Notes: generated from the letters alone by a model not told the origin. DNA of 64,000 nt from Bremerella cremea (GCF_003335505.1 NZ_QPEX01000010.1:186001-250000), one strand, 5' to 3'. Positions 17,552-27,397 are shown, numbered from the stretch's first letter. Translations and numbers: made by a program.

Positions 17552-20071
17552 ATGACTATTTGGCAAAGCGGCCGTTTTTCCGTGCTTGTGCTCGCGTTAT
17601 GCGCGCTGCTTCCTACGGTTGGATTTGCTGCGGAAGAAGGGGCCATCACCATCTTGCCCAGTCAGGTCGAACTGAATGCTCCCTATGCCCGCCAGGCATT
17701 CGTTGTCCAACGGGCTATGGGGGACGAACTGGGAGAACAATTACGGGAAGGTGTTGCCTGGTCTTCTAGCAACCCCGAGGTGGTACAGGTCGAAGACGGC
17801 ATGCTCGTCCCGGTTTCTAACGGCACGGCGAGTGTCTCGGCCAAGTGGAACGAATCTCTAGCCACAGCAAACGTCGTCGTGAGTGGCATCGATCAACCAC
17901 ACCACCGTAGCTTTCGCAACGATGTCTTACCTATCTTTGCCAAGCGAGAATGCAACTCTGGCGGTTGCCATGGTGCTTTGGCAGGCAAAGGTGGCTTTCG
18001 GCTTTCTTTGCGAGGCTATGATCCGGAATCGGACTATTTCAATCTCGTGAAGCAAGATCAAGGCCGCCGAATCGAGCTGGCCGCTCCTGAGAGGAGTTTG
18101 CTGCTGACGAAACCTTCAACGGTTATTCCGCATAAAGGAGGCCTAAAACTTCCCAGCGAGAGCGAAGACTTTCAGATCGTGGCCGATTGGATTTCGCGAG
18201 GCGCCGCCCCGCCAGAGCCATCCGATGCGGTAGTCGAGCGGATTGAAGTTTATCCGGCTGCTTCGCTACAAAAGGTTGGTGCCCAGCAGAACTTTGTCGT
18301 CCAGGCCTTTTACAGCGACGGCACTTCGCGCGATGTCACTCGTTGGACGATCTGGTCCTCGACCAACGATGCCGTTTCGCAGGTCAATGGGGAAGGCCAA
18401 GCAACGATTATGGGGCCTGGCGAAGGGGCAATCGTGGCTTGGTTTGCCAGCAAACTGGCGATTGCCCGCACGACGGTACCCTACGTAAACGAAGCAACCG
18501 CCAAAGAACTTGCTCAAGCCGACCAGCGGAAACCACGCAACTTCATTGACGAGCAAATCGATACCCAGTTGAAGCGTTTGAACCTGATTGCTTCTCCCAA
18601 TTGTACCGACGCCGAATTCCTCCGCAGGGCTACCCTCGACACGATTGGGCGGCTGCCGACGGTGGAAGAGACACGACAATTTCTGGCCGATACCAGCCTC
18701 GACAAACGGGACCAGCTCATCGAACGTCTGTTGGCCAGCGAGGAATTCGTCGACTATTGGACGTACAAATGGTCGGATGTACTGATGCTCAACGGAACGT
18801 TGCTCCGGCCAGCACCGATTAAAGCGTATTACGAGTGGATTCACGGCCACGTCGCGCAGAACACCCCCTGGGATGTGATGGTTCGCGAGATCGTGACCGC
18901 CACCGGCGAAAGCACGCAGAACGGGGCGACCAACTTCTTCGCGCTCCATCAAACCCCGGAAGAAATGACCGAGAACGCGTCGCAATCGTTCATGGGCTTG
19001 TCGATTGGATGTGCCAAGTGCCACAACCACCCGCTCGAAAAATGGACCAACGATCAGTATTACGCCATGGCGAATATTTTCTCCCGCGTGAAAGCGAAAG
19101 GCTGGGGCGGGGAAAGCCGCAACGGCGATGGGGCGCGAACGTTGTACGTGACAACGTCTGGCGAGTTGGTTCAACCACGTACCGGCAAGCCGCAGCCTCC
19201 CACACCGCTTGATGGTGAAGCGATGGCCTTCGACGCCCCGGAAGATCGCCGCGTGCAGTTCGCCTACTGGCTGACCTCGCCCGAGAACCCTTACTTTGCG
19301 AAGGCGATCACCAACCGAGTCTGGGCGAACTTCTTTGGTGTTGGGCTGGTAGAACAAGTCGACGACCTGCGTATCTCGAATCCGGCCAGTAACGGAACGC
19401 TATTCGATGCCGCGACGCAGCATGTGATCGACAACAAGTTCGACCTGAAGACACTGATGCGTGCTATTTTGCAATCGAACGCCTATCAGCGCACCAGCAA
19501 GACGTTGGCAGGCAATCAAGCCGAGAACCGGTTTTACAGCCGCTATTATCCTCGACGTCTAATGGCCGAAGTGCTGCACGATGCTGTCGTTCAAGTCACC
19601 GCCGTCCCCACGACGTTCGATACGGTTGCGTTTCCTGGCAACGACAAGCAAAAGACCGATAACTACCCGATCGGAACCAAGGCCATTCAATTATACGACT
19701 CTGCGGTCGAAAATTATTTCCTCGACGCGTTTGGGCGAAATCCCCGTAACATCGTGTGCGAGTGTGAACGCTCTGCCGAGCCAACCATGGTTCAGGTACT
19801 GCACATTTCCAACGGCAACACGATCAACGAAAAGCTGGAATCCCCTGAGAGCCGCGTGGAGACGCTTTTGCAGCTACGGCATAACGGACAATCGGATGAA
19901 GCAATCGTGGACGAGATCTACTTGAGTTGTTTCTCGCGTTACCCTACGGCAGAAAAGCGGAAAGAGTTGCTCCAATTCCTTACACCGGTAGGGTCGGCTG
20001 ACGAACGTGCTTCGCTCGAAGATCTTTTCTGGGGACTGATGAGTACCCGCGAGTTTCTTTTCAATCATTGA
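17552..20071 (+). CDS. DUF1549/DUF1553 protein with Ig-like and cytochrome-type segments
   Basis: An 839-residue secreted protein. Although the frame opens at 17312, the ATG at 17552 gives a signal peptide (SGRFSVLVLALCALLPTVGF) and avoids overlapping the upstream gene. Order of parts: a BIG2-like domain (residues about 25-110), a segment with CNSGGCHGALAGKGGF that resembles a planctomycete cytochrome-c module although the spacing is C-x4-C-H rather than C-x2-C-H, a second Ig-like domain (about 225-310), DUF1549 (FIDEQIDTQLKRL, with GCAKCHNHPLEKWT, a true C-x2-C-H site) and DUF1553 at the C-terminus (PENPYFAKAITNRVWANFFG). It may pass electrons in the periplasm; function is not established. 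Confidence 0.88.
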   Translation: MTIWQSGRFSVLVLALCALLPTVGFAAEEGAITILPSQVELNAPYARQAFVVQRAMGDELGEQLREGVAWSSSNPEVVQVEDGMLVPVSNGTASVSAKWNESLATANVVVSGIDQPHHRSFRNDVLPIFAKRECNSGGCHGALAGKGGFRLSLRGYDPESDYFNLVKQDQGRRIELAAPERSLLLTKPSTVIPHKGGLKLPSESEDFQIVADWISRGAAPPEPSDAVVERIEVYPAASLQKVGAQQNFVVQAFYSDGTSRDVTRWTIWSSTNDAVSQVNGEGQATIMGPGEGAIVAWFASKLAIARTTVPYVNEATAKELAQADQRKPRNFIDEQIDTQLKRLNLIASPNCTDAEFLRRATLDTIGRLPTVEETRQFLADTSLDKRDQLIERLLASEEFVDYWTYKWSDVLMLNGTLLRPAPIKAYYEWIHGHVAQNTPWDVMVREIVTATGESTQNGATNFFALHQTPEEMTENASQSFMGLSIGCAKCHNHPLEKWTNDQYYAMANIFSRVKAKGWGGESRNGDGARTLYVTTSGELVQPRTGKPQPPTPLDGEAMAFDAPEDRRVQFAYWLTSPENPYFAKAITNRVWANFFGVGLVEQVDDLRISNPASNGTLFDAATQHVIDNKFDLKTLMRAILQSNAYQRTSKTLAGNQAENRFYSRYYPRRLMAEVLHDAVVQVTAVPTTFDTVAFPGNDKQKTDNYPIGTKAIQLYDSAVENYFLDAFGRNPRNIVCECERSAEPTMVQVLHISNGNTINEKLESPESRVETLLQLRHNGQSDEAIVDEIYLSCFSRYPTAEKRKELLQFLTPVGSADERASLEDLFWGLMSTREFLFNH

Positions 20072-20078
20072 AATCCCC

Positions 20079-22892
20079 ATGAACACACCTCGCCTGACAA
20101 TTCTCCTTTCACTGCTGTGCCTGCTGAGTATTGCCCCCGATTCGCCTGCGGCAGAAGCACCGACTTACGAACACGATGTCGCACCAATTCTGCGAAAATA
20201 CTGTGTGGGTTGTCACGGCGAAGTCGAACCCGAAGCAGAGCAATCGCTGCATAGTTTCGAAGCCTTACAGCAGCGCACCAGCGAAGTGCCGCTCATCGAT
20301 AAGCAGCACCCTGAGAAGAGTCGTCTTTTAACGGTCATCCAAGGCCAAACCGAGCCCCGCATGCCGCCGGAAGACGAACCGGCCCCCAGCGAAAAAGAAG
20401 TGGCCATCCTCCAAGCCTGGCTGACCACGGGGATGAAACGCGCCGAGCAACCAGAATCGCCCTGGAAGCTCGACATTCCACCGATTGAATCGCAATCGGA
20501 AGTGCGACCGGTTTCCGCTTTGGCGATTTCTCCCCACGGCAACGAACTCGCCCTGGGCACGTACGGCCAAGTCGAACTCCTAGCTTTGGCAGAAGATGGA
20601 TCGTTCGATCGGGCCCAGCCGTTGCAAGTGATTTCCGACTTGCCTGGCAAGGTCACGGCCATTCACTACTCTGCCGATGGGAAACAAATCGCGATTGCCT
20701 CTGGCGTAACCGGATTGGTAGGGGATGCCGTGATTGTCTCGCGAGCAACGGGCAAAGTGATGGGCTCGTTCCAAGGACACGCCGATATTCTTTACGACGC
20801 CGAAATCTCTCCGGATGGCAAATTACTAGCGACTTGCGGTTACGACCGGCTGATCATCTTGTGGGATCTTGCCTCGGGGCACAAGCTGCACGAACTAAAA
20901 GGGCACAACGGCGCGGTGTACGATGTCGGGTTTAGTCCCGATAGCCGTTTCCTGGTTTCGGCCAGTGCGGACGATACTTGTAAGGTGTGGCGGGTTGCCG
21001 ATGCGATGCGTTTAGACACGCTTCCCCAGCCTCTCAAAGAAGTGTACTCCTGTGCGTTTTCACCCGATGGCAAAACGATTGTCTGCGGTGGGGCCGACAA
21101 TAACCTGCGTGTCTGGCAGTTCGTGGCGCAAGATGGTCCGCAGATCAATCCAATGCTCTATGCCCGCTTCGCCCACGAAGGCCCGGTGCAGCGGATTGTC
21201 TTTAATGAAGATGGCACCAAGCTGTTTACCGTAGGAAACGACCTTACGGTGAAACTGTGGGATACAGCCAACTATACCGAACTCAAGCTATGGGCCGACC
21301 GCCCTGAAATTGCGATGGCTGCGGGCTATTCGCCAGCGACACGTTCGCTCTATTTAGGACGTCTCGATGGCAAGGTCGATCGGTTAACTTGGTCCACTGA
21401 TGATTTAACCCAAGAAAACTTGGCGGCATCGACCAATACCAAGCCGGTACCGATTGCCGCAAGCGAGGTGACTTCACTTGCAGAGCAAGAGCCCAACGAT
21501 ACCGTCGTAGACGCTCAGGATGTTTCATTTCCCGCTAAGATCAGCGGAAAGATCTTTGGTGATACGCCGGGGCCCGATGTCGATTTCTATCGATTTCATG
21601 CCCAAGCTGGCCAAGTCTGGGTCTTAGAAATCAACGCGGCCCGGGCAAAGAGCCCGCTCGATTCCCACCTTTCGATCTACCATGCTGATGGTAGCCCGGT
21701 TGAGCGGGTTAAGCTGCAAGCGACACGTGAATCGTATTTTACTTTTCGCGGCAAAGACGATTCGATCCCGGACGACTTTCGAGTTTTCATTTGGGAAGAG
21801 ATGAAGCTAAACGAGTATCTTTACTCAAACGGTGAGGTCGCCCGGCTATGGCTGCATCCACGCGGGCCTGACAGCGGTTTCCGCGTTTATCCTGGTCAGG
21901 GCAAGCGTTGGGGCTACTTCGATACCACCCCATTAGCGCACGCCCTAGGCGAACCTTGTTACATTGTCGAGCCGCTCGCTGTCGGTCAGGAAGCTTTGCC
22001 GAATGGGCTGCCGATTTTTACGCTGTATTACGAGAACGACGACGAGTCGCGACGGACTTTAGGAGACGACTCGCGGCTGTTCTTTACCGCCCCAGCCGAC
22101 GGCGACTACTTGGTGAAGCTTCGCGATGTTCGTGACTTTGAAGGGGATAACTTCACCTACGAACTGACCGCCCGGCCTCGTCAGGAAGATTTTCGTGTCG
22201 ATTTAGCCACCAGAGATCTAAATATCGCCGCTGGCAGCGCGCGGGAGATTCTTTTTCGCGGCACGCGGCTCGACAACTTCGACGGAGAAATCCGGATTGA
22301 AATTAGCGGCCTGCCGGCTGGGTTCACCGCGACCACCCCGATTACGATTGAGCCAGGCCAAATCGAAGCGACCGGCGTGATTCAAGCCAGCAACGAAGCC
22401 GCTACCTTGAGCGAAGAAGCGATCAAGCAAATCACCATTCGTGCCACCGCAACCCCCGAAGGCAAAGAAACAAGTCACGACGTGGCCGGATTTAACAAGA
22501 TCGAAGTTCGCCAAGCCCCCAAGCTGGCCATCCACATCGAACCCACCTCGACAGGGGCGCAGCCACGGTCACGTAGCGGGGAAGCCCCCTGGGAATTCGA
22601 CGTGCATCCTGGCGAAACGATCATGCTGAAGGTGGTTGCCCAGCGGAACGACCTGGCAGGGAATATCGACTTTGGCAAAGAAGGAGCAGGCCGAAACCTC
22701 CCATTTGCTGTGAATGTGGCAGACTTGGGGCTAAGCGGCCTAATGATTATGGAAGGTCAGGACGAGCGTGAGTTCTTTATCACGGTGGACGAAGTCGCCC
22801 AGCCAACTTCGCGGTTGTTTCATCTGCAAACCGGGGCCGATGGTGGGCACGCGACGCCTCCGGTGCTGCTGCACGTGCTACCGAACAACTAA
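20079..22892 (+). CDS. Planctomycete cytochrome-c / WD40 repeat secreted protein
   Basis: A 937-residue protein, 7 bp after the DUF1549 gene. A signal peptide is followed by a PSCyt1-type haem site (CVGCHGEVEPEAEQSL) with the distal Met probably in EPRMPPEDEP. Residues about 140-450 are WD40 blades (GHADILYDAEISPDGKLLAT, GHNGAVYDVGFSPDSRFLVS). The C-terminal half contains a PPC-like domain (EQEPNDTVVDAQDVSFPAKI) and further beta domains. It is probably the structural partner of the two upstream proteins in the envelope. Confidence 0.88.
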   Translation: MNTPRLTILLSLLCLLSIAPDSPAAEAPTYEHDVAPILRKYCVGCHGEVEPEAEQSLHSFEALQQRTSEVPLIDKQHPEKSRLLTVIQGQTEPRMPPEDEPAPSEKEVAILQAWLTTGMKRAEQPESPWKLDIPPIESQSEVRPVSALAISPHGNELALGTYGQVELLALAEDGSFDRAQPLQVISDLPGKVTAIHYSADGKQIAIASGVTGLVGDAVIVSRATGKVMGSFQGHADILYDAEISPDGKLLATCGYDRLIILWDLASGHKLHELKGHNGAVYDVGFSPDSRFLVSASADDTCKVWRVADAMRLDTLPQPLKEVYSCAFSPDGKTIVCGGADNNLRVWQFVAQDGPQINPMLYARFAHEGPVQRIVFNEDGTKLFTVGNDLTVKLWDTANYTELKLWADRPEIAMAAGYSPATRSLYLGRLDGKVDRLTWSTDDLTQENLAASTNTKPVPIAASEVTSLAEQEPNDTVVDAQDVSFPAKISGKIFGDTPGPDVDFYRFHAQAGQVWVLEINAARAKSPLDSHLSIYHADGSPVERVKLQATRESYFTFRGKDDSIPDDFRVFIWEEMKLNEYLYSNGEVARLWLHPRGPDSGFRVYPGQGKRWGYFDTTPLAHALGEPCYIVEPLAVGQEALPNGLPIFTLYYENDDESRRTLGDDSRLFFTAPADGDYLVKLRDVRDFEGDNFTYELTARPRQEDFRVDLATRDLNIAAGSAREILFRGTRLDNFDGEIRIEISGLPAGFTATTPITIEPGQIEATGVIQASNEAATLSEEAIKQITIRATATPEGKETSHDVAGFNKIEVRQAPKLAIHIEPTSTGAQPRSRSGEAPWEFDVHPGETIMLKVVAQRNDLAGNIDFGKEGAGRNLPFAVNVADLGLSGLMIMEGQDEREFFITVDEVAQPTSRLFHLQTGADGGHATPPVLLHVLPNN

Positions 22893-22930
22893 GCACACCT
22901 TTCCTGCGTTGAAGCGTTTGACCTACAATG

Positions 22931-22959
22931 GTTCGAGTCCTCCCCTCCGAGACTCGAAC
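22931..22959 (+). promoter_or_regulatory. Perfect hairpin abutting the modA start codon
   Basis: A 9-bp perfect inverted repeat (GTTCGAGTC at 22931-22939, GACTCGAAC at 22951-22959, 11-nt loop) ends one base before the ATG at 22961. It occupies the whole ribosome-binding region. It may be an RNA hairpin that limits translation, or an operator; no further evidence is visible. Confidence 0.4.
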
Positions 22960-22960
22960 G

Positions 22961-23779
22961 ATGAACCTTCAACTCCAATCAAACTTGTGGTGCTATCCCT
23001 GGCTGCTTTTGTGCGGCCTTGGGGTCATCTTGGGTTGTGGCAAGTCAACCGATGCCAAGCCTTCTGCCCAAGTGCTTATCTTAGGTGCGGCGAGCACCAA
23101 AGATGCTTTGCAAGAGATGGCCAACGTCCTACAGAAGTCGAAGCCTGGGGAGTTGCAGATTGAAATCAGCACAGGTCCATCCCACGCTTTGGCGCAGCAG
23201 ATCCTTTCTGGCGCTCCTGCCGATATCTATATTTCTGCGAATCGGCGTTGGGCAGATAAAATCGCTGAGGCGGGCTTGGCCGAGCAAACCGTCGATTGGC
23301 TAGGCAATTCCCTGGTTTTAGTAGTCCCCACAAACTCGCCCATAACCATAAATGGCCTGGAAGATCTGACGTCGCCGGAAGTAAAACGCATTGCCGTCGC
23401 CGGCCAGAATGTTCCGGCAGGTATTTATGCGGAAGAAGCACTGAAACATTACAAGCTGTGGACTACCCTCTCGACCCAAGACCTCCTAGTTCGAGGTCAT
23501 GACGTCCGCAGCACGTTGACCTATGCCGAGCGCGGGGAAGTGGATGCGGCCGTTGTCTATGCGACCGATGCCTTGTTGACTGATAAGGTCCGCGTGGTGG
23601 CCCGCTTTGACACTGCTTCGCATGAACCAATTGTGTACCCTTTAGTTCGCATCAAGTCGCTCTCACCTAATCCAGCAGCCGACCATGTTTTTAAGTTCCT
23701 GCAATCGGCTGAAGCCCTTCAGATTGGGGAAAAGTATGGCTTTGTGTCGCTTGAAAAACCTCTAGGAGATACCAAGTAA
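22961..23779 (+). CDS. modA: Molybdate ABC transporter substrate-binding lipoprotein
   Basis: A 272-residue ModA-family protein. The ATG at 22961 opens a lipoprotein signal ending in VILGC, so it is likely anchored to a membrane. Typical ModA motifs follow: ILGAASTKDALQEM, STGPSHALAQQILSGAPADIYIS, ADKIAEAGLAE, VDAAVVYATDA. It captures molybdate or tungstate. The permease modB begins directly after the stop codon. No ModC ATPase follows, so the ATPase must be encoded elsewhere or shared. Confidence 0.88.
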   Translation: MNLQLQSNLWCYPWLLLCGLGVILGCGKSTDAKPSAQVLILGAASTKDALQEMANVLQKSKPGELQIEISTGPSHALAQQILSGAPADIYISANRRWADKIAEAGLAEQTVDWLGNSLVLVVPTNSPITINGLEDLTSPEVKRIAVAGQNVPAGIYAEEALKHYKLWTTLSTQDLLVRGHDVRSTLTYAERGEVDAAVVYATDALLTDKVRVVARFDTASHEPIVYPLVRIKSLSPNPAADHVFKFLQSAEALQIGEKYGFVSLEKPLGDTK

Positions 23780-24475
23780 GTGGATGCCGCGCAAACCTCA
23801 GCGATCCTGCTTAGCTTGCAGGTTTCCACGATTGGCGTGCTTCTTGGTCTGCCGCCAGGTTTGGCATGTGGTTGGTTGTTGGCTCGGAAGAACTTTTGGG
23901 GCAAAACCATCCTAGAGACGATCGTCTACTTGCCGTTGGTGCTTCCTCCGGTGGTTACAGGCTATCTCTTGCTGGTTGCCTTCGGTCACCAAGGAACACT
24001 CGGCATCTTGTTGGAATCGATTTCCGGCGTTTCGCTGTTGTTCGATTGGAAAGGTGCTGCGGTGGCGGCTGCGGTCGTTTCATTTCCGCTGATGGTCCGC
24101 TCGATTCGACTAGGCATCTCCAGCGTTGACCCCACTTTGGAAATGGCAGCCCAAACGCTTGGTGCTACTCCGTGGGATGCCTTCTGGACGGTCACCGTTC
24201 CCCTGGCCCGCCCGGGGATTATCGCGGGCTGCGTGCTGTCGTTCGCGCGTGGTTTTGGCGAGTTCGGCGCTACGATCATGATCTCTGGCAACATCCCAGG
24301 CAAAACCCAAACGATGCCTCTTTATGTTTACGATCAGATGGAAACGCCAGGCGGAATCGAAGATGCGACCATTGTGATTATCGTGGCCATCTTTATCGCC
24401 GGTGCGTCGCTTATGCTTAGCGAGGTCTTAGAGAAAACTGGCCGCACCAACACTTCGCACGATGAAGGCTCGTAA
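23780..24475 (+). CDS. modB: Molybdate ABC transporter permease
   Basis: A 231-residue inner-membrane permease with about five helices. The GTG start follows the modA stop with no intervening base. The coupling loop ALGATPWDAFWTVTVPLARPG and the C-terminal RGFGEFGATIMISGNIPGK are diagnostic of ModB. The next gene on this strand is missing; the downstream gene is convergent, so the operon ends here without modC. Confidence 0.9.
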   Translation: MDAAQTSAILLSLQVSTIGVLLGLPPGLACGWLLARKNFWGKTILETIVYLPLVLPPVVTGYLLLVAFGHQGTLGILLESISGVSLLFDWKGAAVAAAVVSFPLMVRSIRLGISSVDPTLEMAAQTLGATPWDAFWTVTVPLARPGIIAGCVLSFARGFGEFGATIMISGNIPGKTQTMPLYVYDQMETPGGIEDATIVIIVAIFIAGASLMLSEVLEKTGRTNTSHDEGS

Positions 24476-24478
24476 CGT

Positions 24479-24510
24479 AAAAAAGATTCCGACGATCGAG
24501 CGCCGGAACC
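24479..24510 (-). terminator. Rho-independent terminator of the GH2 gene
   Basis: On the minus strand a 7-bp stem (24510-24504 with 24491-24485, one G-T pair, 12-nt loop) is followed by six T residues (24484-24479). It lies 34 bp past the GH2 stop codon. Confidence 0.65.
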
Positions 24511-24544
24511 TTTCATGTTTGCTTGTCGTATGAATCCTTGCCCA

Positions 24545-26842
24545 CTATTTGGTTAGTGGGGCGTGGATCTCTTGCAACGTTTTCGCCGGGATCTTAATCA
24601 CCTTACGATCGTAGGTCATTAGCCCGTTGATCTCACTTTCTACGTCGGTCGTCTGCGTATAAACGGCACCTGCGATACCTTTACCGATTAAATCATGCAG
24701 GATATCGATCGATTCCTGGTAGCGGGCGACGTATTCCTTTTCGGATTTTGGCAAACCACCGTAGCCCCAGTTGGCTTGAGTCTTTTTCCAGAGGTGGTCT
24801 TCGACCGGCCAGCCGTGCCCGCCAAACTCGCCCACGACTTTCACCTTGCTGTCCAACCGCTCTTGCTGCAGCGGGAAGGAGGGATGAGGATAACTGTGAT
24901 GATCGGCAATGTGACCGACGTCCCAGTAATTGCCACCGCTGGCGATGTTAACCAAGCGAGAGGGATCGCGTTGCAAGATCCATTTGCCGGTTTCAACCGT
25001 ACGATGCTGCCCCCAGGCTTCGTTAAACGGAACCCAGACCACGATACAGGGATGGTTTTCCAGCGTATCGACCATCTCTTCGAACTCTTGCATGAACTGA
25101 GCATGATCTTCATCCGACCACTCGGCATCCGACGGATTCGGACGCATCCGTGTCCAAGCAGGCCCCTGACCGCCGCTGACCTGGTCTTGCCAAACCATCA
25201 TCCCCATTTGGTCGCAATAGTAGTAGTAACGACGCGGTTCGACTTTGATGTGCTTCCGAATCATGTTAAACCCGGCCGCCTTTAGGTATTCGATGTCGAA
25301 CTTCATCGCTTCGTCGGAAGGTGGTGTTAACAGTCCATCTGGCCACCACCCTTGATCGAGCGGCCCCCAGTGAAAAATCACTTCCCCGTTGAGCGTGAAT
25401 CGCAGATGGCCAGCGTCGTCACGAACCGTTCCCACCGAGCGGATTCCAGCGTAGGTTCCGACTGAGTCGAGAATGTTCCCCTCTTCATCCAAAACGGCCA
25501 CACGGACGTCGTACAGGTTCGGATTGCTTGGCGACCATAATTTGGCATCCGCAATTTCCAGAACGATGTCCTTAGCTTCTGAGGTCATATCGGCGATCGG
25601 CTCCCCTTCTTCAAAGACGGTCGCCGTGAGGGCAAACTGGGCAGCTCCGTCTCCGACAACTTCTGGCGTGATTTGAATGCTGCCTGTTTTCGGGTCGGTC
25701 GAAATCTTCAGATCGGCAATGTACGTTTCCGGAACTTGCTCGAGCCACACCGTTTGCCAAATCCCGGAAACCTGCGTGTACCAGATACCATGCGGATCGA
25801 GCGTTTGCTTACCGCGTAGTTGTGCATCGCCGGTATTGTCTTCGACCCGTACCACGATATCGTTCAGCCCTTGCTTGGCGTTCTTTGTGATATCGATTGA
25901 AAATGGTACGTTGCCGCCGATATGGCTGCCTGCTTCTTCGCCGTTGACAAAAACGCGGCAAGCATAGTCCACCGCTTCAAAGTTCAATAGCGTCCGTTTC
26001 CCTTCGCTCGGATTGATCTCGATACTGCTCTGATACCACAGGGCTTCGGTTGGGCGCAGATTACGCTCGACGCCAGATAACTTCGATTCGAGGGCAAAGG
26101 GCACCAAAATCTGACCATCCCACTTTGCGGGAATATCGTTTTGGTTTTCTGAAGTAATCGCGTAGTTCCATAGTCCGTTCAGGTTCTGCCAATTTTCACG
26201 CGTCATCTGCGGACGTGGATACTCTTGCCAGACGTTGTCTTCGGTAACCTGTTCGCCCCATTGGGTAATCAAAGGGGAATCATACGGACGCAACGGAATT
26301 CGGGCCGGAGGAAGCTTAGGAACGTTATCCGCATCGACCACATGCACATCGATGTACTGGCCGCCAGCATCTTGATGCGTGTGAACGGCCAGCACGTTGC
26401 TTCCCACCTTTAATGCCTCGCGGCCTTCTTTGGAAAGTGGGACGACATCGTATTTATTTTTCCACTTGGTAAACTTCGCGACTTCAATACCGTTGAGAAA
26501 CACCTCGGTCTCGTCGTCGTGATGAATCAGCAAAGCCGCCTTTTCGGGAATCGCTTCGAGCTCGATCGTGCGACGCAGCCAGATATCGGACGTGTTCCAC
26601 TCAGTTCCAATGCGCGATCCTGGTGTCCCCCGTGTTCCAAATCCACCGTACCCTTCTGCCCACGCTTGATCGTCGAAATCAACCTTCTGCCAGCCTTCGC
26701 TGGGCTGTTGAAAGGTGTATTTCCAAGGCCCATCAAACGCATCTGGATCAGCGTCTTCTGCAAGCGCCGTCAGCGGAACGGCTACGAAAGCCAGCAACAA
26801 CGCCCAAGCGACCTTCGGGCGGCACACATCCAAGTAGTTCAT
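24545..26842 (-). CDS. Secreted glycoside hydrolase family 2 protein (beta-galactosidase-like)
   Basis: A 765-residue enzyme. The ATG at 26842 precedes a signal peptide (PKVAWALLLAFVAVPLTALA). Domains in order: a galactose-binding-like beta-sandwich (about 25-180, DIWLRRTIELEAIPEKAALL), the GH2 sugar-binding domain (about 215-370), the Ig-like domain and the TIM barrel from about residue 490. The barrel carries the acid/base NEAWGQ (VVWVPFNEAWGQHR) and a probable nucleophile in VVGEFGGHGW. Substrate class is likely beta-galactosides, beta-glucuronides or mannosides. Confidence 0.87.
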   Translation of the reverse strand: MNYLDVCRPKVAWALLLAFVAVPLTALAEDADPDAFDGPWKYTFQQPSEGWQKVDFDDQAWAEGYGGFGTRGTPGSRIGTEWNTSDIWLRRTIELEAIPEKAALLIHHDDETEVFLNGIEVAKFTKWKNKYDVVPLSKEGREALKVGSNVLAVHTHQDAGGQYIDVHVVDADNVPKLPPARIPLRPYDSPLITQWGEQVTEDNVWQEYPRPQMTRENWQNLNGLWNYAITSENQNDIPAKWDGQILVPFALESKLSGVERNLRPTEALWYQSSIEINPSEGKRTLLNFEAVDYACRVFVNGEEAGSHIGGNVPFSIDITKNAKQGLNDIVVRVEDNTGDAQLRGKQTLDPHGIWYTQVSGIWQTVWLEQVPETYIADLKISTDPKTGSIQITPEVVGDGAAQFALTATVFEEGEPIADMTSEAKDIVLEIADAKLWSPSNPNLYDVRVAVLDEEGNILDSVGTYAGIRSVGTVRDDAGHLRFTLNGEVIFHWGPLDQGWWPDGLLTPPSDEAMKFDIEYLKAAGFNMIRKHIKVEPRRYYYYCDQMGMMVWQDQVSGGQGPAWTRMRPNPSDAEWSDEDHAQFMQEFEEMVDTLENHPCIVVWVPFNEAWGQHRTVETGKWILQRDPSRLVNIASGGNYWDVGHIADHHSYPHPSFPLQQERLDSKVKVVGEFGGHGWPVEDHLWKKTQANWGYGGLPKSEKEYVARYQESIDILHDLIGKGIAGAVYTQTTDVESEINGLMTYDRKVIKIPAKTLQEIHAPLTK

Positions 26843-27230
26843 CTTTCCATCTCCAATTGCATGATCAGGCAATAATCTCTTGCCGGGGGTATCTCCCTAT
26901 ATTGTCTCACAGAACGGACGAAAAGCGAATGAGTTGCCGCGTAACCATATTGAGAATTTTTTCGCAGCGATTTCTCGCCAGACCAGGGTATTCAGGCAGA
27001 CAAGTCATGTAAGTTTTCCCAACGTTTTGCGGTGGGGCCAACAACCGAGCAATGAGATATGCGGCTGCAAACGCGCTTGTTCTTTGGAGCTTCGTGTCTC
27101 TGTCTGGTTGTGTTCAACTTCCTCAATTTTTGCTGAATCAAGCGAACCTATCCGCCCTCTGTTCCTCTTATCTCGTGAAGGACGAATTACCTTTCACTGG
27201 CGGTTAAGGTAATCGCTTGATCTATCTATT
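26843..27230. other. Intergenic stretch upstream of the tRNA-array leader
   Basis: About 390 bp without a convincing gene. Short open frames here lack ribosome sites and family resemblance. The promoter of the leader ORF should lie in its right half, but I cannot point to a clear -35/-10 pair. No terminator or repeat was seen. Confidence 0.5.
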
Positions 27231-27245
27231 GAGGAGTTGATTTCC

Positions 27246-27347
27246 ATGTCGCGCCACAGTCTCAACCTGCTTTTAAGTTCACGCGAGGAACAAGCGCGGC
27301 AGGAATCGCGGTTTCTATCCCTATTCCTCGAACGTGTTCTCTGGTGA
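27246..27347 (+). CDS. 33-residue leader-peptide candidate upstream of the tRNA array
   Basis: A short ORF (ATG 27246, TGA 27345-27347) preceded by GAGGAG at 27231-27236, nine bases from the ATG. The 33 residues contain 8 Leu, 6 Ser, 5 Arg, 4 Glu and 2 Phe. Leu, Ser, Glu and Phe, which make up 20 of 33, are exactly the four amino acids whose tRNAs are encoded downstream. Five of the six Leu codons are sampled (CTC x3, CTA x2, CTG, CTT, TTA), as are Ser TCG x2, AGT x2, TCA and TCC, Glu GAA x3 and GAG, and Phe TTT and TTC. The stop is followed 34 bases later by a terminator hairpin. Size, codon make-up and position fit an attenuator leader peptide rather than a functional protein; this is inference. 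Confidence 0.6.
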   Translation: MSRHSLNLLLSSREEQARQESRFLSLFLERVLW

Positions 27348-27397
27348 CGTTTCCCTGGTCAGATCTTAAACATCTACCCAGGCCCGACGTCCCCCAG
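27341..27397 (+). promoter_or_regulatory. Candidate antiterminator pairing and intervening hairpin
   Basis: The end of the leader ORF (CTGG 27341-27344 and GACGT 27346-27350) is complementary to the left arm and loop of the terminator (ACGTC 27387-27391 and CCAG 27394-27397), giving nine pairs with a small internal loop. Between them a second hairpin can form (CCTGG 27354-27358 with CCAGG 27378-27382, plus AGAT with ATCT inside). A ribosome stalled early in the leader would leave 27341-27350 free to block the terminator. A ribosome reaching the stop codon would cover it and let the terminator form. The pairings are seen; the mechanism is inferred. Confidence 0.45.

Noticed and set aside
18266..19357. 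363-codon minus-strand ORF inside the DUF1549 gene
   Set aside because: Antisense to a well-supported gene; open only because of codon bias.
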